From positions 186,001 to 250,000 of the forward strand of contig JAHBTL010000005.1 of the NCBI GenBank assembly GCA_019638615.1: DNA of 64,000 nt, given 5' to 3'. This DNA comes from Chitinophagaceae bacterium. Its GTDB lineage: Bacteria; Bacteroidota; Bacteroidia; Chitinophagales; Chitinophagaceae. Both the position numbers and the translations under genes were made by a program. The notes beneath the pieces are model-generated. The model was given only the letters and a program-made list of their open reading frames with translations, was not told the DNA's origin and searched no databases. Numbering within the stretch: the first letter of the stretch is position 1; each line of letters begins with the position of its first letter. This document shows positions 17,816 through 26,199 of the stretch, piece by piece.

Positions 17816-18802
17816 ATGAAAATATTTTACGCCATACAGGCAACGGGTAACGGGCATATCAGCCGGGCAATGGAGCTGCTGCCTCACTTACAGGAGCATG
17901 GGCAGGTTGATCTTTTTTTGAGTGGCGCTAACAGCACGCTTGCACTTGATGCGCCTGTAAAATACAGAAGCAAAGGACTGAGCCTGTTTTATACCTGCAA
18001 AGGCAGCCTTGATTATTTTTCAATGATCAGGAAAATTGCACCGCTGCGTTTAAAAAAGGAAGTAGCTGAACTGCCTGTGCACAAATATGATCTTGTTATC
18101 AACGATTTTGAGTGCATTACTTCCATGGCATGCCGGCAAAAAAAAGTACCTTCTGTAAATTTCGGGCACCAGGCAAGCTTTATGTCAAACAAAACCCCGC
18201 GTCCTGTGGAAACCAGCCGGGTGGGGGAATGGCTGCTGAAAAATTATGCAAAGGCCTCCAGCTATGTGGGATTGCATTTTGAGCAGTACGATGATTTTAT
18301 ATTACCGCCTGTAATAAAATCGGAAATATGGAATGCGCGGCCAACCACCGGCGGCTATATAGCCGTATACCTGCCATCGTATTGCGACTGCGAGATCAAA
18401 AAGTTTTTTTCCGGGCTTACCCATTACCGCTTTCACGTCTTTTCAAAAGAGGTACAGTATACAACCAACCATGGACATCTTAGCTTTATCCCTGTAAACA
18501 AAAAAGCCTTTAATGACAGTCTTGTTCACTGCGATGCTATTATTTGCGGGGCCGGCTTTGAAACTCCTGCAGAGGCGCTTCATCTCAATAAAAAAATAAT
18601 GGCAATGCCTATTAAAGGGCAATACGAACAAAAGTGCAACGCCGCCGCCCTTGAAAAGCTGGGAGTTAAAATTTTACCTGAGCTTCCGGAAAACTTTCAT
18701 ACGGTTTTTGAAGAGTGGTACCATCATACCCAACCATTAAACATACGTTTCCCGTATCATGCGTCAGATATTATACAAATGATGATGAAGAAGCTCTCTT
18801 AA
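17816..18802 (+). CDS. MurG-like (GT-B) glycosyltransferase
   Basis: A 328-residue GT-B fold protein. The N-terminal glycine-rich loop is ATGNGHISRAMEL (about residues 9-21), the position where MurG-type enzymes carry GxGxH. The donor-binding region is CGAGFETPAEALHLNKKI (about 243-260), followed by QYEQKCNAAALEKLG. This is the pattern of the uncharacterised MJ1255/VC2487-type glycosyltransferases. It has no membrane helix, so it is probably a cytoplasmic or peripheral enzyme. With the adjacent LpxH-like gene, it suggests synthesis of a glycolipid. Donor and acceptor are unknown. Confidence 0.82.
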   Translation: MKIFYAIQATGNGHISRAMELLPHLQEHGQVDLFLSGANSTLALDAPVKYRSKGLSLFYTCKGSLDYFSMIRKIAPLRLKKEVAELPVHKYDLVINDFECITSMACRQKKVPSVNFGHQASFMSNKTPRPVETSRVGEWLLKNYAKASSYVGLHFEQYDDFILPPVIKSEIWNARPTTGGYIAVYLPSYCDCEIKKFFSGLTHYRFHVFSKEVQYTTNHGHLSFIPVNKKAFNDSLVHCDAIICGAGFETPAEALHLNKKIMAMPIKGQYEQKCNAAALEKLGVKILPELPENFHTVFEEWYHHTQPLNIRFPYHASDIIQMMMKKLS

Positions 18803-18863
18803 AGTCAGGATAATAGCCATGCAACATTTTAAGAGGTTTCATCTCATGTAAAAAACTCAACTC

Positions 18864-19724
18864 ATGAGAAAGTCGCCCGCCCATCTTATAAATGGCGTAT
18901 TGCTGATCTGTTGCTGGCTGATCTCAGGCTGCCACATATATACAGCAACCTATACTCACCCGTTATATGGAGGCAGTACCTCTTACAAAACCATGCCTCT
19001 GCGAAGCGATTCCGTGCATACGGCGCTATATGCGTCAGCGGGCTTTACACGCGGCAACAGCAATGATCTTTTGCGCGACAGGTATTTTCATTTTTCCGGA
19101 AATATATACCAGGCACACCAGTTTAGCTTTTTCCATGTATATTATGGAGCAAATATTCACATGGGCAGTTACAAGGTAAAGCCGTATCATTCTGCCATCC
19201 GCCTCAGAATAGACACTGCATTTATCAATAATATGGCTGGTGATAAATCTTTTGGTGCATGGGGCAGCCAGGCGGGGTTTACCGTTACCGTGCCCCTTCG
19301 AAGTGCTGGCGGCCGATACAGAGGCGAATGGCGCATCCTGGGTGTACATGGGTCGCTTCAGAATGAGTTCGGGGATTATCTCTGGTTCCGCCGTCAATTG
19401 GATAGCTCGCACGTCACAAGATCTGTTCACAACCATCAGTTGAAAACTTTGGGACTCTCGTCTGAATGGGCTTTTACATCCGGGAAAGGTTCACTTAATA
19501 TGCTGTTTCAATACAATTTTTTATTGGGGCGGGAGTATCAATATAAAATTTACAGCGGAAGATATCCCGGAAAGTACCGATATGGGTATTTCAGCGCCGC
19601 ATTTAACTTCAGCGTACATAACTACAGCCCTTTCTTCCAGCTTAACCTGGGACGTGAAATGATAAGCACCAATATAGGATTGAATTACCGGTTGGCCGGC
19701 TTCAAAAAAAAGAAGAGCGGCTAG
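18864..19724 (+). CDS. Probable outer-membrane lipoprotein, unknown function
   Basis: This is a 286-residue protein with a lipoprotein signal: positive N-terminus, hydrophobic stretch GVLLICCWLI and lipobox LISGC (cysteine near residue 23). The rest is rich in aromatic residues and alternating beta-type segments (FHFSGNIYQAHQFSFFHVYYG, YRYGYFSAAFNFSV, PFFQLNLGREMISTNIGLNYRL), consistent with a small barrel or a beta-rich surface protein. I do not recognise the family. The ATG is 61 bases after the glycosyltransferase stop, so the genes may be co-transcribed. Confidence 0.72.
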   Translation: MRKSPAHLINGVLLICCWLISGCHIYTATYTHPLYGGSTSYKTMPLRSDSVHTALYASAGFTRGNSNDLLRDRYFHFSGNIYQAHQFSFFHVYYGANIHMGSYKVKPYHSAIRLRIDTAFINNMAGDKSFGAWGSQAGFTVTVPLRSAGGRYRGEWRILGVHGSLQNEFGDYLWFRRQLDSSHVTRSVHNHQLKTLGLSSEWAFTSGKGSLNMLFQYNFLLGREYQYKIYSGRYPGKYRYGYFSAAFNFSVHNYSPFFQLNLGREMISTNIGLNYRLAGFKKKKSG

Positions 19725-19852
19725 CTATTTCTTGTTTACCGTTCTTCCGGAACGCCTGCTATCAATTACAGAATTACGCTTTTTTCTGTCGGAATACAAT
19801 ACGATCTTTATCCAGGTATTATTTATACTGATCGCTTTCATGCAAACCGACT

Positions 19853-20113
19853 ATGTTACGCAAGATACAACCGGATAAGTGGAAACATTTTATTGTGGGC
19901 ATACCCATGGGCTCCGTTTTGCAGATTGCCTGCAACTGGCTGGTCACAAATCCGCTGGCATCGGGTATAATAGCATTTGTAATAGTAGCGGGCATCAGCT
20001 ATGGGTTTGAGCTGTTCTCTAAAATAACGGGACTGGGAAGATACGATTTTATGGATGCGGTAGCTTCTGTAATCGGAGGTGTTTTGGGCATGGGTTTGGT
20101 ATGGCTTTTTTAA
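19853..20113 (+). CDS. Small membrane protein with a DKWKHF motif
   Basis: This 86-residue protein has the N-terminal motif DKWKHFIVGIPMGS followed by two or three hydrophobic helices and a last segment FMDAVASVIGGVLGMGLV. The D-x-x-K-H-x-x-x-G signature and the later D-x-x-A/N pattern recall VanZ- or YfiM-like small membrane proteins; the resemblance is weak and the function unknown. It ends only 13 bases inside an upstream extension of the next frame, but the true start of that next gene is 155 bases further on. Confidence 0.72.
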   Translation: MLRKIQPDKWKHFIVGIPMGSVLQIACNWLVTNPLASGIIAFVIVAGISYGFELFSKITGLGRYDFMDAVASVIGGVLGMGLVWLF

Positions 20114-20268
20114 AATTACTTGCTTTCCATATTTTTCCTGGAATTGCAGGCAACCCTGTTTCCCCTATCCGCAATAATTTTTTCCGGAACCCGAAAGTAT
20201 TATTATTGCAGGAAGCCTATTTTTATACCGTCTGTTTATTCAGTAAGTATTCATTATATCAAACAACT

Positions 20269-20772
20269 ATGTCAAAAAGGTTATCCACCAGTGCATTTAT
20301 TGCCCTTTCTTTTTTTATTGCCGGTATGGCATATGGGCAGGATATTAAAAACATTGAAAACCTGAATGCCTCGCAGTCAATAGCTTATTTTAATTTAGCC
20401 ACCGGTAAGGAAGTGCCCGGTACAGATGCTAAAAGCTGGGATCTTTCTTTTCAAAAAACAACCATTTCTGTAAACGGCAGCGCACAGGTGGTAAGCCTTG
20501 CATTCGAGGGGTTATCGCAACCACCTACAGGCGGCTTTAAAACAGATGATGGCAACAATAAAGCGATACCCACCGGCAGCGGGAACGGCTGGTATAACTA
20601 TAACATAGAAGATCATACCATTGAGCCAATTGCCGGCAGAACCATTGTAGTTAAAACACAAAAGGGGAAATATTATAAGCTGCAGGTAATCAGCTATAAT
20701 AAAGACAGGCAACCCCACGAACCCACCGGGTATTACAGCTTTCGCTATAAAGAATTAGGTAAAGGAAAATAA
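20269..20772 (+). CDS. HmuY-like secreted protein
   Basis: A 167-residue protein with a signal peptide (STSAFIALSFFIAGMAYGQ) and an HmuY-like domain. The recognisable parts are YFNLATGKEV, SWDLSFQKTTISVNG and the closing GYYSFRYKEL strand. HmuY of Porphyromonas is a surface heme-binding protein; the axial ligands of that protein are not conserved across the family and I cannot confirm heme binding here. ATG 20269 is chosen because the signal peptide begins there; the longer frame from 20101 crosses the end of the previous gene. No HmuR-type receptor is next to it. Confidence 0.8.
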   Translation: MSKRLSTSAFIALSFFIAGMAYGQDIKNIENLNASQSIAYFNLATGKEVPGTDAKSWDLSFQKTTISVNGSAQVVSLAFEGLSQPPTGGFKTDDGNNKAIPTGSGNGWYNYNIEDHTIEPIAGRTIVVKTQKGKYYKLQVISYNKDRQPHEPTGYYSFRYKELGKGK

Positions 20773-20786
20773 AGCCTGAAGGAAAC

Positions 20787-21233
20787 TTAATGGGCAGTGC
20801 CTATGCCTAACCATGCCTGCCACGGTAAGCGTGATAAGATGAATATAAGCCCTATTGTGTAAAATATAGTAACGGTTTTAAACTTTTTCTTATCGTCTGC
20901 TATTCTTTTGGCTTTTGAATAACCAATCGTGATAAAAACAATGGCAAGCAACATCATTAACGGATGTTCCAGCATGTACAACCTGCCCACGCTGTTGCCC
21001 ATTGTTTCTTTAGAAGCATTCGCAAACCCGAGCGGGGAAATGAAATAGGCAATAAGCCCGATCACAAACTGAAGGTGGCAGGCGATCAATACACTCAGTA
21101 TTATTTTTTTTGCAGTCTGATCAAACTTTTTATTCTTAAGCCATGCGTTCAAAACATATAATACGGCAATAACAAGAGCCAGCAACACAACATACGCCAG
21201 CAAAGAGTGCAGATTTTTTATCAGGTAGTACAT
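20787..21233 (-). CDS. Four-helix membrane protein, cytochrome b-like
   Basis: The protein has 148 residues and four membrane helices. Histidines lie in or near the helices (NLHSLLAYVVLLALV, ACHLQFVIGLIAYF, MLEHPLMMLLAIVFI), which is why such Bacteroidota proteins are often labelled cytochrome b. Heme binding is not proven. It ends in RLPWQAWLGIGTAH. It is convergent with the HmuY-like gene with about 14 bases between the stops, so they are not co-transcribed. I assign no reaction. Confidence 0.7.
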   Translation of the reverse strand: MYYLIKNLHSLLAYVVLLALVIAVLYVLNAWLKNKKFDQTAKKIILSVLIACHLQFVIGLIAYFISPLGFANASKETMGNSVGRLYMLEHPLMMLLAIVFITIGYSKAKRIADDKKKFKTVTIFYTIGLIFILSRLPWQAWLGIGTAH

Positions 21234-21307
21234 AACGCTAAGTGGAATTTAATGTGCAAGATACTATAATAAGCGGCTTGGAAAAATTAGGATCATTTAT
21301 AAATATA

Positions 21308-21335
21308 AAAGGGTGCGCCGGCAAGTACACCCTTT
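21308..21335 (-). terminator. Hairpin after the oxidoreductase gene
   Basis: AAAGGGTG (21308-21315) pairs with CACCCTTT (21328-21335). It lies 28 bases past the minus-strand oxidoreductase stop and is followed on that strand by an AT-rich run (TTTATATTTATAAATG). The rest of the gap up to 21233 shows no other structure. Confidence 0.65.
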
Positions 21336-21362
21336 AATATTTCAAAACTGTTTAAAAACCGG

Positions 21363-22556
21363 TCAGCTCACTATCTTCTCTACTATTTTACCTGATTGCT
21401 TTTCTTTTAAAATAAGCTTTTTAGCGCCATAGTGTGTTACTTCCTCTTTTACCAGGTAATGGTCTTTATCGTGCTCTACCAGGTGACTGTCTTTAGAAAC
21501 GCCGGTTTTGCCACGCCAGATATCAAGCTTTACAGGCTCCCACTGCTTGCTTTTGGCCGAGCGGTAAGCTGCATCCAGTACACAGTTTACGACATATCCG
21601 TCATAAAAAGTTTCCCGTGGTGATTTACCTGTTTCAAGGGCGTTGAACATATCCATGAACATGTGGTTGTATCCCAGCTCATTCAATTCATCGCCCACCG
21701 GGAATAGCCATCCGCTGTTGCTTTCCGCTTTTTCTGCTACATAATCCGCACCCTTTCCGGTGGTAAACATATCAAAGCCGGTACGCAAAAAGCTGTTGAT
21801 CCATATAGTACCTTCTGTACCCATTACTTCGTCGCGCAGGTCCAACCCGCCCCGGAATGTCCAGCTTACTTCAAACTGCGCGATTGCCCCGTTTTCATAT
21901 TTTATCAGCCCGATCGCATGATCTTCTGCGTCAATGGGTTTTACCTGGGTATCGGCCCAGCACATTACTTCTATGGGTTTGATATCCTTGCCGATATAGC
22001 TTCTTGTTATTTCCACGCAGTGGCAGCCCAGGTCGAGTATACAACCGCCGCCTGCCTGCTCCAGGTTCCAGAACCATTCGCTGTGCGGGCCGGGATGCGT
22101 TTCGCGCGATTTGGCCCACAGGATGCGGCCCAACGCTCCACCTTTTACACTTTCATACGCTTTCAAAAATTTAGGCGTGTATACCAGGTCTTCCAGGTAG
22201 CCGTTAAAAATACCGGCTTTCTCCACCGCTTCCAGCATACGTTTGGCCTCTTCCCCGTTCCTACCCAGCGGTTTGGTAGTGATCACTGCTTTTTTGTGCT
22301 TGCAGCAAAGCAGCACCGCCTCTTCGTGCAGGTTATTAGGCAGGGAAATACAAACCACTTCTACTTCCGGCCTCGCGATCGCTTCTTCCATATTGATTGT
22401 CCAGAAAGCTACGTTATAATCCTGCGCGAATTTTTTAGCGCTTTCTTCGCGACGCGAATAAATGCTTACAATTTTGTCTTTACTGCGGTATCCCTGTAAT
22501 GAGTCAGCGTAAAATCTCCCGATAAACCCGGAGCCCAGCATGGCAATCTTTTGCAT
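21363..22556 (-). CDS. Gfo/Idh/MocA family oxidoreductase
   Basis: A 397-residue NAD(P)-dependent oxidoreductase. The N-terminal Rossmann fold carries AMLGSGFIGRFYADSL (about residues 5-20); the catalytic region has TTKPLGRN (lysine of the EKP-type motif) and the later DLGCHCVEITRSYIG, in which the histidine of the family motif is present. The C-terminal half is the usual alpha/beta substrate domain. Members oxidise or epimerise sugars and inositols, but the substrate cannot be read here. ATG 22556 is preferred to the in-frame TTG at 22565. It lies 33 bases after the MFS transporter gene on the same strand, so transporter and enzyme probably work on the same carbohydrate-like compound. Confidence 0.9.
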   Translation of the reverse strand: MQKIAMLGSGFIGRFYADSLQGYRSKDKIVSIYSRREESAKKFAQDYNVAFWTINMEEAIARPEVEVVCISLPNNLHEEAVLLCCKHKKAVITTKPLGRNGEEAKRMLEAVEKAGIFNGYLEDLVYTPKFLKAYESVKGGALGRILWAKSRETHPGPHSEWFWNLEQAGGGCILDLGCHCVEITRSYIGKDIKPIEVMCWADTQVKPIDAEDHAIGLIKYENGAIAQFEVSWTFRGGLDLRDEVMGTEGTIWINSFLRTGFDMFTTGKGADYVAEKAESNSGWLFPVGDELNELGYNHMFMDMFNALETGKSPRETFYDGYVVNCVLDAAYRSAKSKQWEPVKLDIWRGKTGVSKDSHLVEHDKDHYLVKEEVTHYGAKKLILKEKQSGKIVEKIVS

Positions 22557-22589
22557 ACGATACAATTAAATTATAATGGATGATAAAAT

Positions 22590-23810
22590 TTACTTTGCTT
22601 TATCCTTAAAAATAGCAACAAAAAGCAACAGCACCACCAGCGCAAAAATGGCGGGTACCCACCAGAAGCTCTGCCATTGCTCCAGCGAAAGAGAGGTATT
22701 GTTCTTAAGAAAACTGTTATACAATGCTCCTGCGGTTTGGGTGCCTATCAGCATCCCTACGCCATAAGTAGCAAAAATAATCAATCCCTGCGCCTGCCCC
22801 CTTATTTCGAGACTGGCGGCTTTGTCCATGTATATTTGACCTGTTACAAAAAAGAAATCATAGCATATACCGTGCAGTACAATACCCGTCATGATCATCC
22901 AGGTAACGGCTTCGGGGGCGGCGACGGCAAAAAGCCCGTAGCGCAGCACCCAGGCAAGCATACCTATCGCAAGCATCCATTTTACTCCCAGTCTTCTGAA
23001 AAGCAAAGGCATCACCAGCATAAACCCAAGCTCCGAAACCTGGCCTATGATCTGGGTAGCCGCTATTCTTTCAAAATTTGTGCTTACCAGGTACAACTGG
23101 GTATAGTTATAATATACAGCAAGGGGAATACAGATCAGTATAGAGCTTGCCAGGAAAATATAAAAGGACCGGCTGCCCAGCTTTTTAAATGCATCTACGC
23201 CAATAATAGCGCGTGCCGACACTTTTTTACCGGCCGCGGGCGGTGGCGTGTGAGGCAGCATAAAACTATACAAGCCTAATAAGAGGCTAAAAGACGCTGT
23301 GAGGTATAAGGGTAAAGGAGTTGCTTCGGGCTTGGTATTTTCGGCAACAAAGGACACCAGTACATAGCTGATGGTCAATCCTGCCGCGATCCATCCTATG
23401 GTCCCGAAAACCCGTATCGAGGGAAATTGTTTTTCGGGATTGTTCATTTGATGAAAGCACAGGGTATTGGAAAGACTCAGCGTGGGCATATAACAAATGT
23501 TATAGATCAGCAACAGTAAAATAAAGACAACGGAATTCCCTGTGAACTGGGGAGCCAGGAACATACAGATGGAGCCAATGATGTGCAATATGCCTAATAC
23601 CTTTTGGGTAGCAAAGTATCTGTCGGCGATCAGTCCCACAAAAAAGGGAGCAATGATGGCGGCGATCGCGTTTACCGTAAATGGCCAATGTGTAAGATCG
23701 CCCATTTCATGAGAAGACATATACACAGCTATCGCGCTATACCATGCTCCCCAGATAAAAAACTCAAGGAACATCATAAAAGATAACTGCAGCCTGATCT
23801 TGGATGTCAT
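22590..23810 (-). CDS. MFS transporter, nucleoside:H+ symporter family
   Basis: A 406-residue, twelve-helix transporter of the nucleoside permease (NupG/XapB-like) branch. Typical parts are LSFMMFLEFFIWGAWYSAIAV at the start, FFVGLIADRYFATQKVLG in the first loop and DFFFVTGQIYMDKAA in the second half. In this branch the solute is a nucleoside, but Bacteroidota homologues next to Gfo/Idh/MocA genes probably carry sugars or derivatives. ATG 23810 marks the conserved MTSKIRLQLSFM start; upstream extension lies in the divergent promoter region. First gene of a two-gene unit with the oxidoreductase. Confidence 0.88.
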   Translation of the reverse strand: MTSKIRLQLSFMMFLEFFIWGAWYSAIAVYMSSHEMGDLTHWPFTVNAIAAIIAPFFVGLIADRYFATQKVLGILHIIGSICMFLAPQFTGNSVVFILLLLIYNICYMPTLSLSNTLCFHQMNNPEKQFPSIRVFGTIGWIAAGLTISYVLVSFVAENTKPEATPLPLYLTASFSLLLGLYSFMLPHTPPPAAGKKVSARAIIGVDAFKKLGSRSFYIFLASSILICIPLAVYYNYTQLYLVSTNFERIAATQIIGQVSELGFMLVMPLLFRRLGVKWMLAIGMLAWVLRYGLFAVAAPEAVTWMIMTGIVLHGICYDFFFVTGQIYMDKAASLEIRGQAQGLIIFATYGVGMLIGTQTAGALYNSFLKNNTSLSLEQWQSFWWVPAIFALVVLLLFVAIFKDKAK

Positions 23811-23946
23811 AATGCAAATAATTTCGATGAAAAGCACAGAAAAGCAGGTTTCGTTTTCCCGCAAAAAAAGGAAATTACAAAAGATTGTGATTGTATACAG
23901 ATAAAATAGGAAATGATTTTTTTGATGAGCGGTTCCTGCAGGGCTT

Positions 23947-24053
23947 GGGTGCATTTAAAATTGTAGCTGGTTGGTGGAGACAGCAACCAGGGCGCGCCGT
24001 AGGCGGTGAGACACCGTCCACCCTCAGCGCGACAGACAATTTTAATTGCCCCC
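23947..24053. repeat. MITE-like structured element with 18-bp inverted ends
   Basis: GGGTGCATTTAAAATTGT (23947-23964) is matched in inverted form, with two mismatches, by ACAATTTTAATTGCCCCC (24036-24053). Inside are further stems: CTGGTTG with CAACCAG (about 23967-23990), CGGTG-AGA-CACCG (24004-24016), and GGTGG with CCACC. The words GGTGgAGACA and GGTGAGACACC recur within it. It fills part of the 414-base gap between the divergent MFS and MATE genes; no gene is seen in the gap. It could be a MITE or REP-like element, or a structured RNA. Confidence 0.55.
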
Positions 24054-24224
24054 CGGGATTTTGTAATCAAAAACTTATTCTTACTTTTGTGCCACTTCAA
24101 TCGCACGAATTATGAAATTATAGTTATGCTCAGGGACTTCTCTTAACGTATTTTTTGTTATTCCATTCCCTGGGTTTTTGCGGCTTACGATTTCCATTTT
24201 TACACAAGTTTTTAATTTTTCAGA

Positions 24225-25637
24225 ATGACTGAATCAAATACCAGCCAGCGTAATACTGTCTGGTCAACTATAAAACAAGCTATTGGCAGCGAGGAACAAG
24301 ATTACACTACCGGCAGTATACGCAAAGCGGTTATATTACTGGCAATACCCATGATGCTTGAAATGGGTATGGAGAGTGTATTTGCAGTGGTGGATATATT
24401 TTTTGTAAGTCACCTGGGCAAACATGCCACTTCCACCGTGGGGTTAACAGAATCGGTTGTAACCATTGTATACTCCCTGGCAATGGGCATCAGCATGGCG
24501 GCAAGCGCTATGGTGGCCCGCCGTATAGGCGAAAAAGACAAACCGGGGGCGGCACGTGCCGGTGTGCAATCCATCATTCTCGCATTGTCTGTTACCATAT
24601 TGGTAAGCCTGTCGGGAATAATATTTGCTCCTGAAATCCTTCGTTTAATGGGGGGAGAGGAAGCTACGGTAGCAATGGGAACCACCTACACGCGCATTAT
24701 CATGGGCAGCAGTATCATCATTATGCTATTGTTCCTGATCAACGGCATATTTCGCGGGGCGGGCAACCCAATGATCGCCATGAAAAGCCTTTGGCTGGCC
24801 AATATCTGTAATATTATTTTATGCCCGTTACTGATCCGCGGCTGGGGGCCGGTTCCGGCCTTAGGACTTACCGGCGCCGCGCTGGCCACCACCATTGGAC
24901 GGGGTATTGGTGTAGCGTATCAACTGTATCATTTATTTAACGGCAAAAGTGTTATTAAGATAACAATAGCGCATTTTAAACCGGTATGGTCTATTATAAA
25001 ATCGCTGTTTAATATAGCCTGGCCGGGCACTATGCAGTTCCTGATTGGTTCCGGAAGCTGGATCATACTGGCCGGCATTGTAGCGCATACGGGGCACAGT
25101 GAGGCGTCGGCAGGTTACCAGATAGCATTAAGGATAGTTATGTTCTTTATTTTGCCTGCCTGGGGTATGAGCAATGCCGCCGCAACGCTGGTTGGGCAAA
25201 ACCTGGGGGCGGGCAAGCCCGAAAGAGCCCAGGAATCGGTGAACAAAACCGCCGTTTATAATGCCGCCTTCATGGGTGTAGTATCGCTGCTCTTTATTGT
25301 ATTCGCCGATTTCATCATTTCATTTTTTACGCAGGAGCCTGATGTAAAGCGGTATGCCGTGCTGGCAATGCGCATTATCAGCAGCGGCTATATTTTTTAT
25401 GGAATAGGAATGGTGTTTTCTAACGCGTTCAACGGCGCGGGAGATACACGCACCCCCACCTGGATCAACCTGTTTGGTTTCTGGTTTTTCCAGGTACCTA
25501 TTGCCTGGCTGATGGCAAATACTTTGCAATGGGGACCGGCAGGCGTATTTACAGCCATCCCCATTGCCGAAACCGCCATTACCATCGCTTCGTTTATCAT
25601 ATTCAGAAAAGGGAAATGGAAGCTGGTGAAGATTTAA
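24225..25637 (+). CDS. MATE family efflux transporter
   Basis: A 470-residue transporter with twelve membrane helices in two homologous halves (starting near AVILLAIPMMLEMGMESVFA and near SLFNIAWPGTMQFLIGSGSW). The N-terminal 30 residues are hydrophilic, and the family signature EMGMESVFAVVDIFFVSHLG is clear. MATE proteins export cationic drugs or metabolites using a H+ or Na+ gradient. The substrate cannot be told from sequence. It is a single-gene unit, divergent from the MFS-oxidoreductase unit and preceded by the structured element at 23947-24053. Confidence 0.92.
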   Translation: MTESNTSQRNTVWSTIKQAIGSEEQDYTTGSIRKAVILLAIPMMLEMGMESVFAVVDIFFVSHLGKHATSTVGLTESVVTIVYSLAMGISMAASAMVARRIGEKDKPGAARAGVQSIILALSVTILVSLSGIIFAPEILRLMGGEEATVAMGTTYTRIIMGSSIIIMLLFLINGIFRGAGNPMIAMKSLWLANICNIILCPLLIRGWGPVPALGLTGAALATTIGRGIGVAYQLYHLFNGKSVIKITIAHFKPVWSIIKSLFNIAWPGTMQFLIGSGSWIILAGIVAHTGHSEASAGYQIALRIVMFFILPAWGMSNAAATLVGQNLGAGKPERAQESVNKTAVYNAAFMGVVSLLFIVFADFIISFFTQEPDVKRYAVLAMRIISSGYIFYGIGMVFSNAFNGAGDTRTPTWINLFGFWFFQVPIAWLMANTLQWGPAGVFTAIPIAETAITIASFIIFRKGKWKLVKI

Positions 25638-25643
25638 CAGGTT

Positions 25644-25727
25644 GATGGTTTGTTGTTTATAGTTATCGGCTGTCAGCCTTCAGCTATGAGCCATGAGCTC
25701 AATCTCAAATTTCAAATCTGTCATCGC
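25644..25727. repeat. Intergenic word repeat after the MATE gene
   Basis: Contains the words GTTTATAGTTATCGGCTGTCAGCC, split as GTTTATAG and CGGCTGTCAGCC, then AGCTATGAGCC and CTCAAATTTCAAATC. These are the vocabulary of the clusters at 9041-9471 and 41100-41400. Confidence 0.6.
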
Positions 25728-25746
25728 CCAGTAACCTGTAACAGAC

Positions 25747-25776
25747 AAAAGGCGGGACAATAGTGCTCCGCCTTTT
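25747..25776. terminator. Hairpin terminator between MATE gene and small peptide gene
   Basis: AAAAGGCGG (25747-25755) pairs with CCGCCTTTT (25768-25776) around a twelve-base loop. On the minus strand the stem is followed by the T-run, directly after the 33-residue ORF; on the plus strand it could also end MATE transcripts. Confidence 0.75.
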
Positions 25777-25794
25777 AACAATTTGACATACGCA

Positions 25795-25896
25795 TTACAC
25801 GTACAACAGCGCGAATACTGTAATGGCTGAAAAGTAAGCAAGTGCCGCGGCATACGCCACAATGTCCTGTGCATGGGGAGTAAAACTCTGTTTCAT
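25795..25896 (-). CDS. 33-residue single-pass membrane peptide
   Basis: The ORF starts at ATG 25896 and stops at 25795. A short polar N-terminus (MKQSFTPHAQ) is followed by one hydrophobic helix, roughly residues 11-32 (DIVAYAAALAYFSAITVF and onward), and a C-terminal LYV. It has its own hairpin terminator 18 bases past the stop, and two palindromes lie upstream (26021-26030 and 26037-26054). A free-standing tiny transcription unit with these signals is more likely real than chance. It could be a subunit of a membrane complex or a regulatory peptide. I do not recognise it. Confidence 0.55.
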   Translation of the reverse strand: MKQSFTPHAQDIVAYAAALAYFSAITVFALLYV

Positions 25897-26199
25897 AGAC
25901 TCTGTTTTTAATAAATGAATAAATACAGGGTCGCGGATCAAAATAAAGTACTAAAGGGGTTTAACCGTTTTCGGGGTACAGAGGGATTAGGGATATCGAT
26001 TTAAAACGGGACGATCGTATCAACGCGTTGTATAAATCACGGTTATAACGGTGAATTTGTTCCTGTATTGTGTAATGCGTTTTCACCACATGGGAATATA
26101 GGGATATAGAAGCCATAGGTGTAAAGGAGAACCCATGAACATCCTATATTTACCTATATGCCTATGTTCCTATGTGGTAAGAAGACCGCATTTTCATGA
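25897..26199. other. Gap with palindromes upstream of the small peptide gene
   Basis: No gene is seen in these 303 bases. CAACGCGTTG (26021-26030) is a perfect palindrome, and TCACGGTTATAACGGTGA (26037-26054) is a near-perfect one. Both lie 125-160 bases upstream of the peptide gene on its strand and could be operator sites. The right end of the gap is the long inverted repeat listed separately. Confidence 0.4.
26086..26177. repeat. Long inverted repeat downstream of the RND gene
   Basis: CCACATGGGAATATAGG plus seven further bases (26086-26109) are repeated inverted at 26154-26177 with three mismatches in 24. The loop contains more CCTATA/ATAGG words. It ends 22 bases from the RND stop codon and may act as a terminator or as another intergenic word element. 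Confidence 0.65.

Noticed and set aside
23807-24106. Reading frame of 99 residues on the minus strand between MFS and MATE genes
   Set aside because: It runs through the structured element and the divergent promoter region, has no family match, and overlaps the MFS start.
23947-24224. Known riboswitch upstream of the MATE gene
   Set aside because: The element is structured, but I cannot match it to any consensus I know (for example cobalamin, TPP, glycine, guanidine or FMN), and its near-symmetric inverted ends fit a mobile or REP-like element better.
25680-25874. 64-residue minus-strand frame overlapping the small peptide
   Set aside because: It lies in a different frame, crosses the terminator hairpin and the word repeat, and has no features of a protein.
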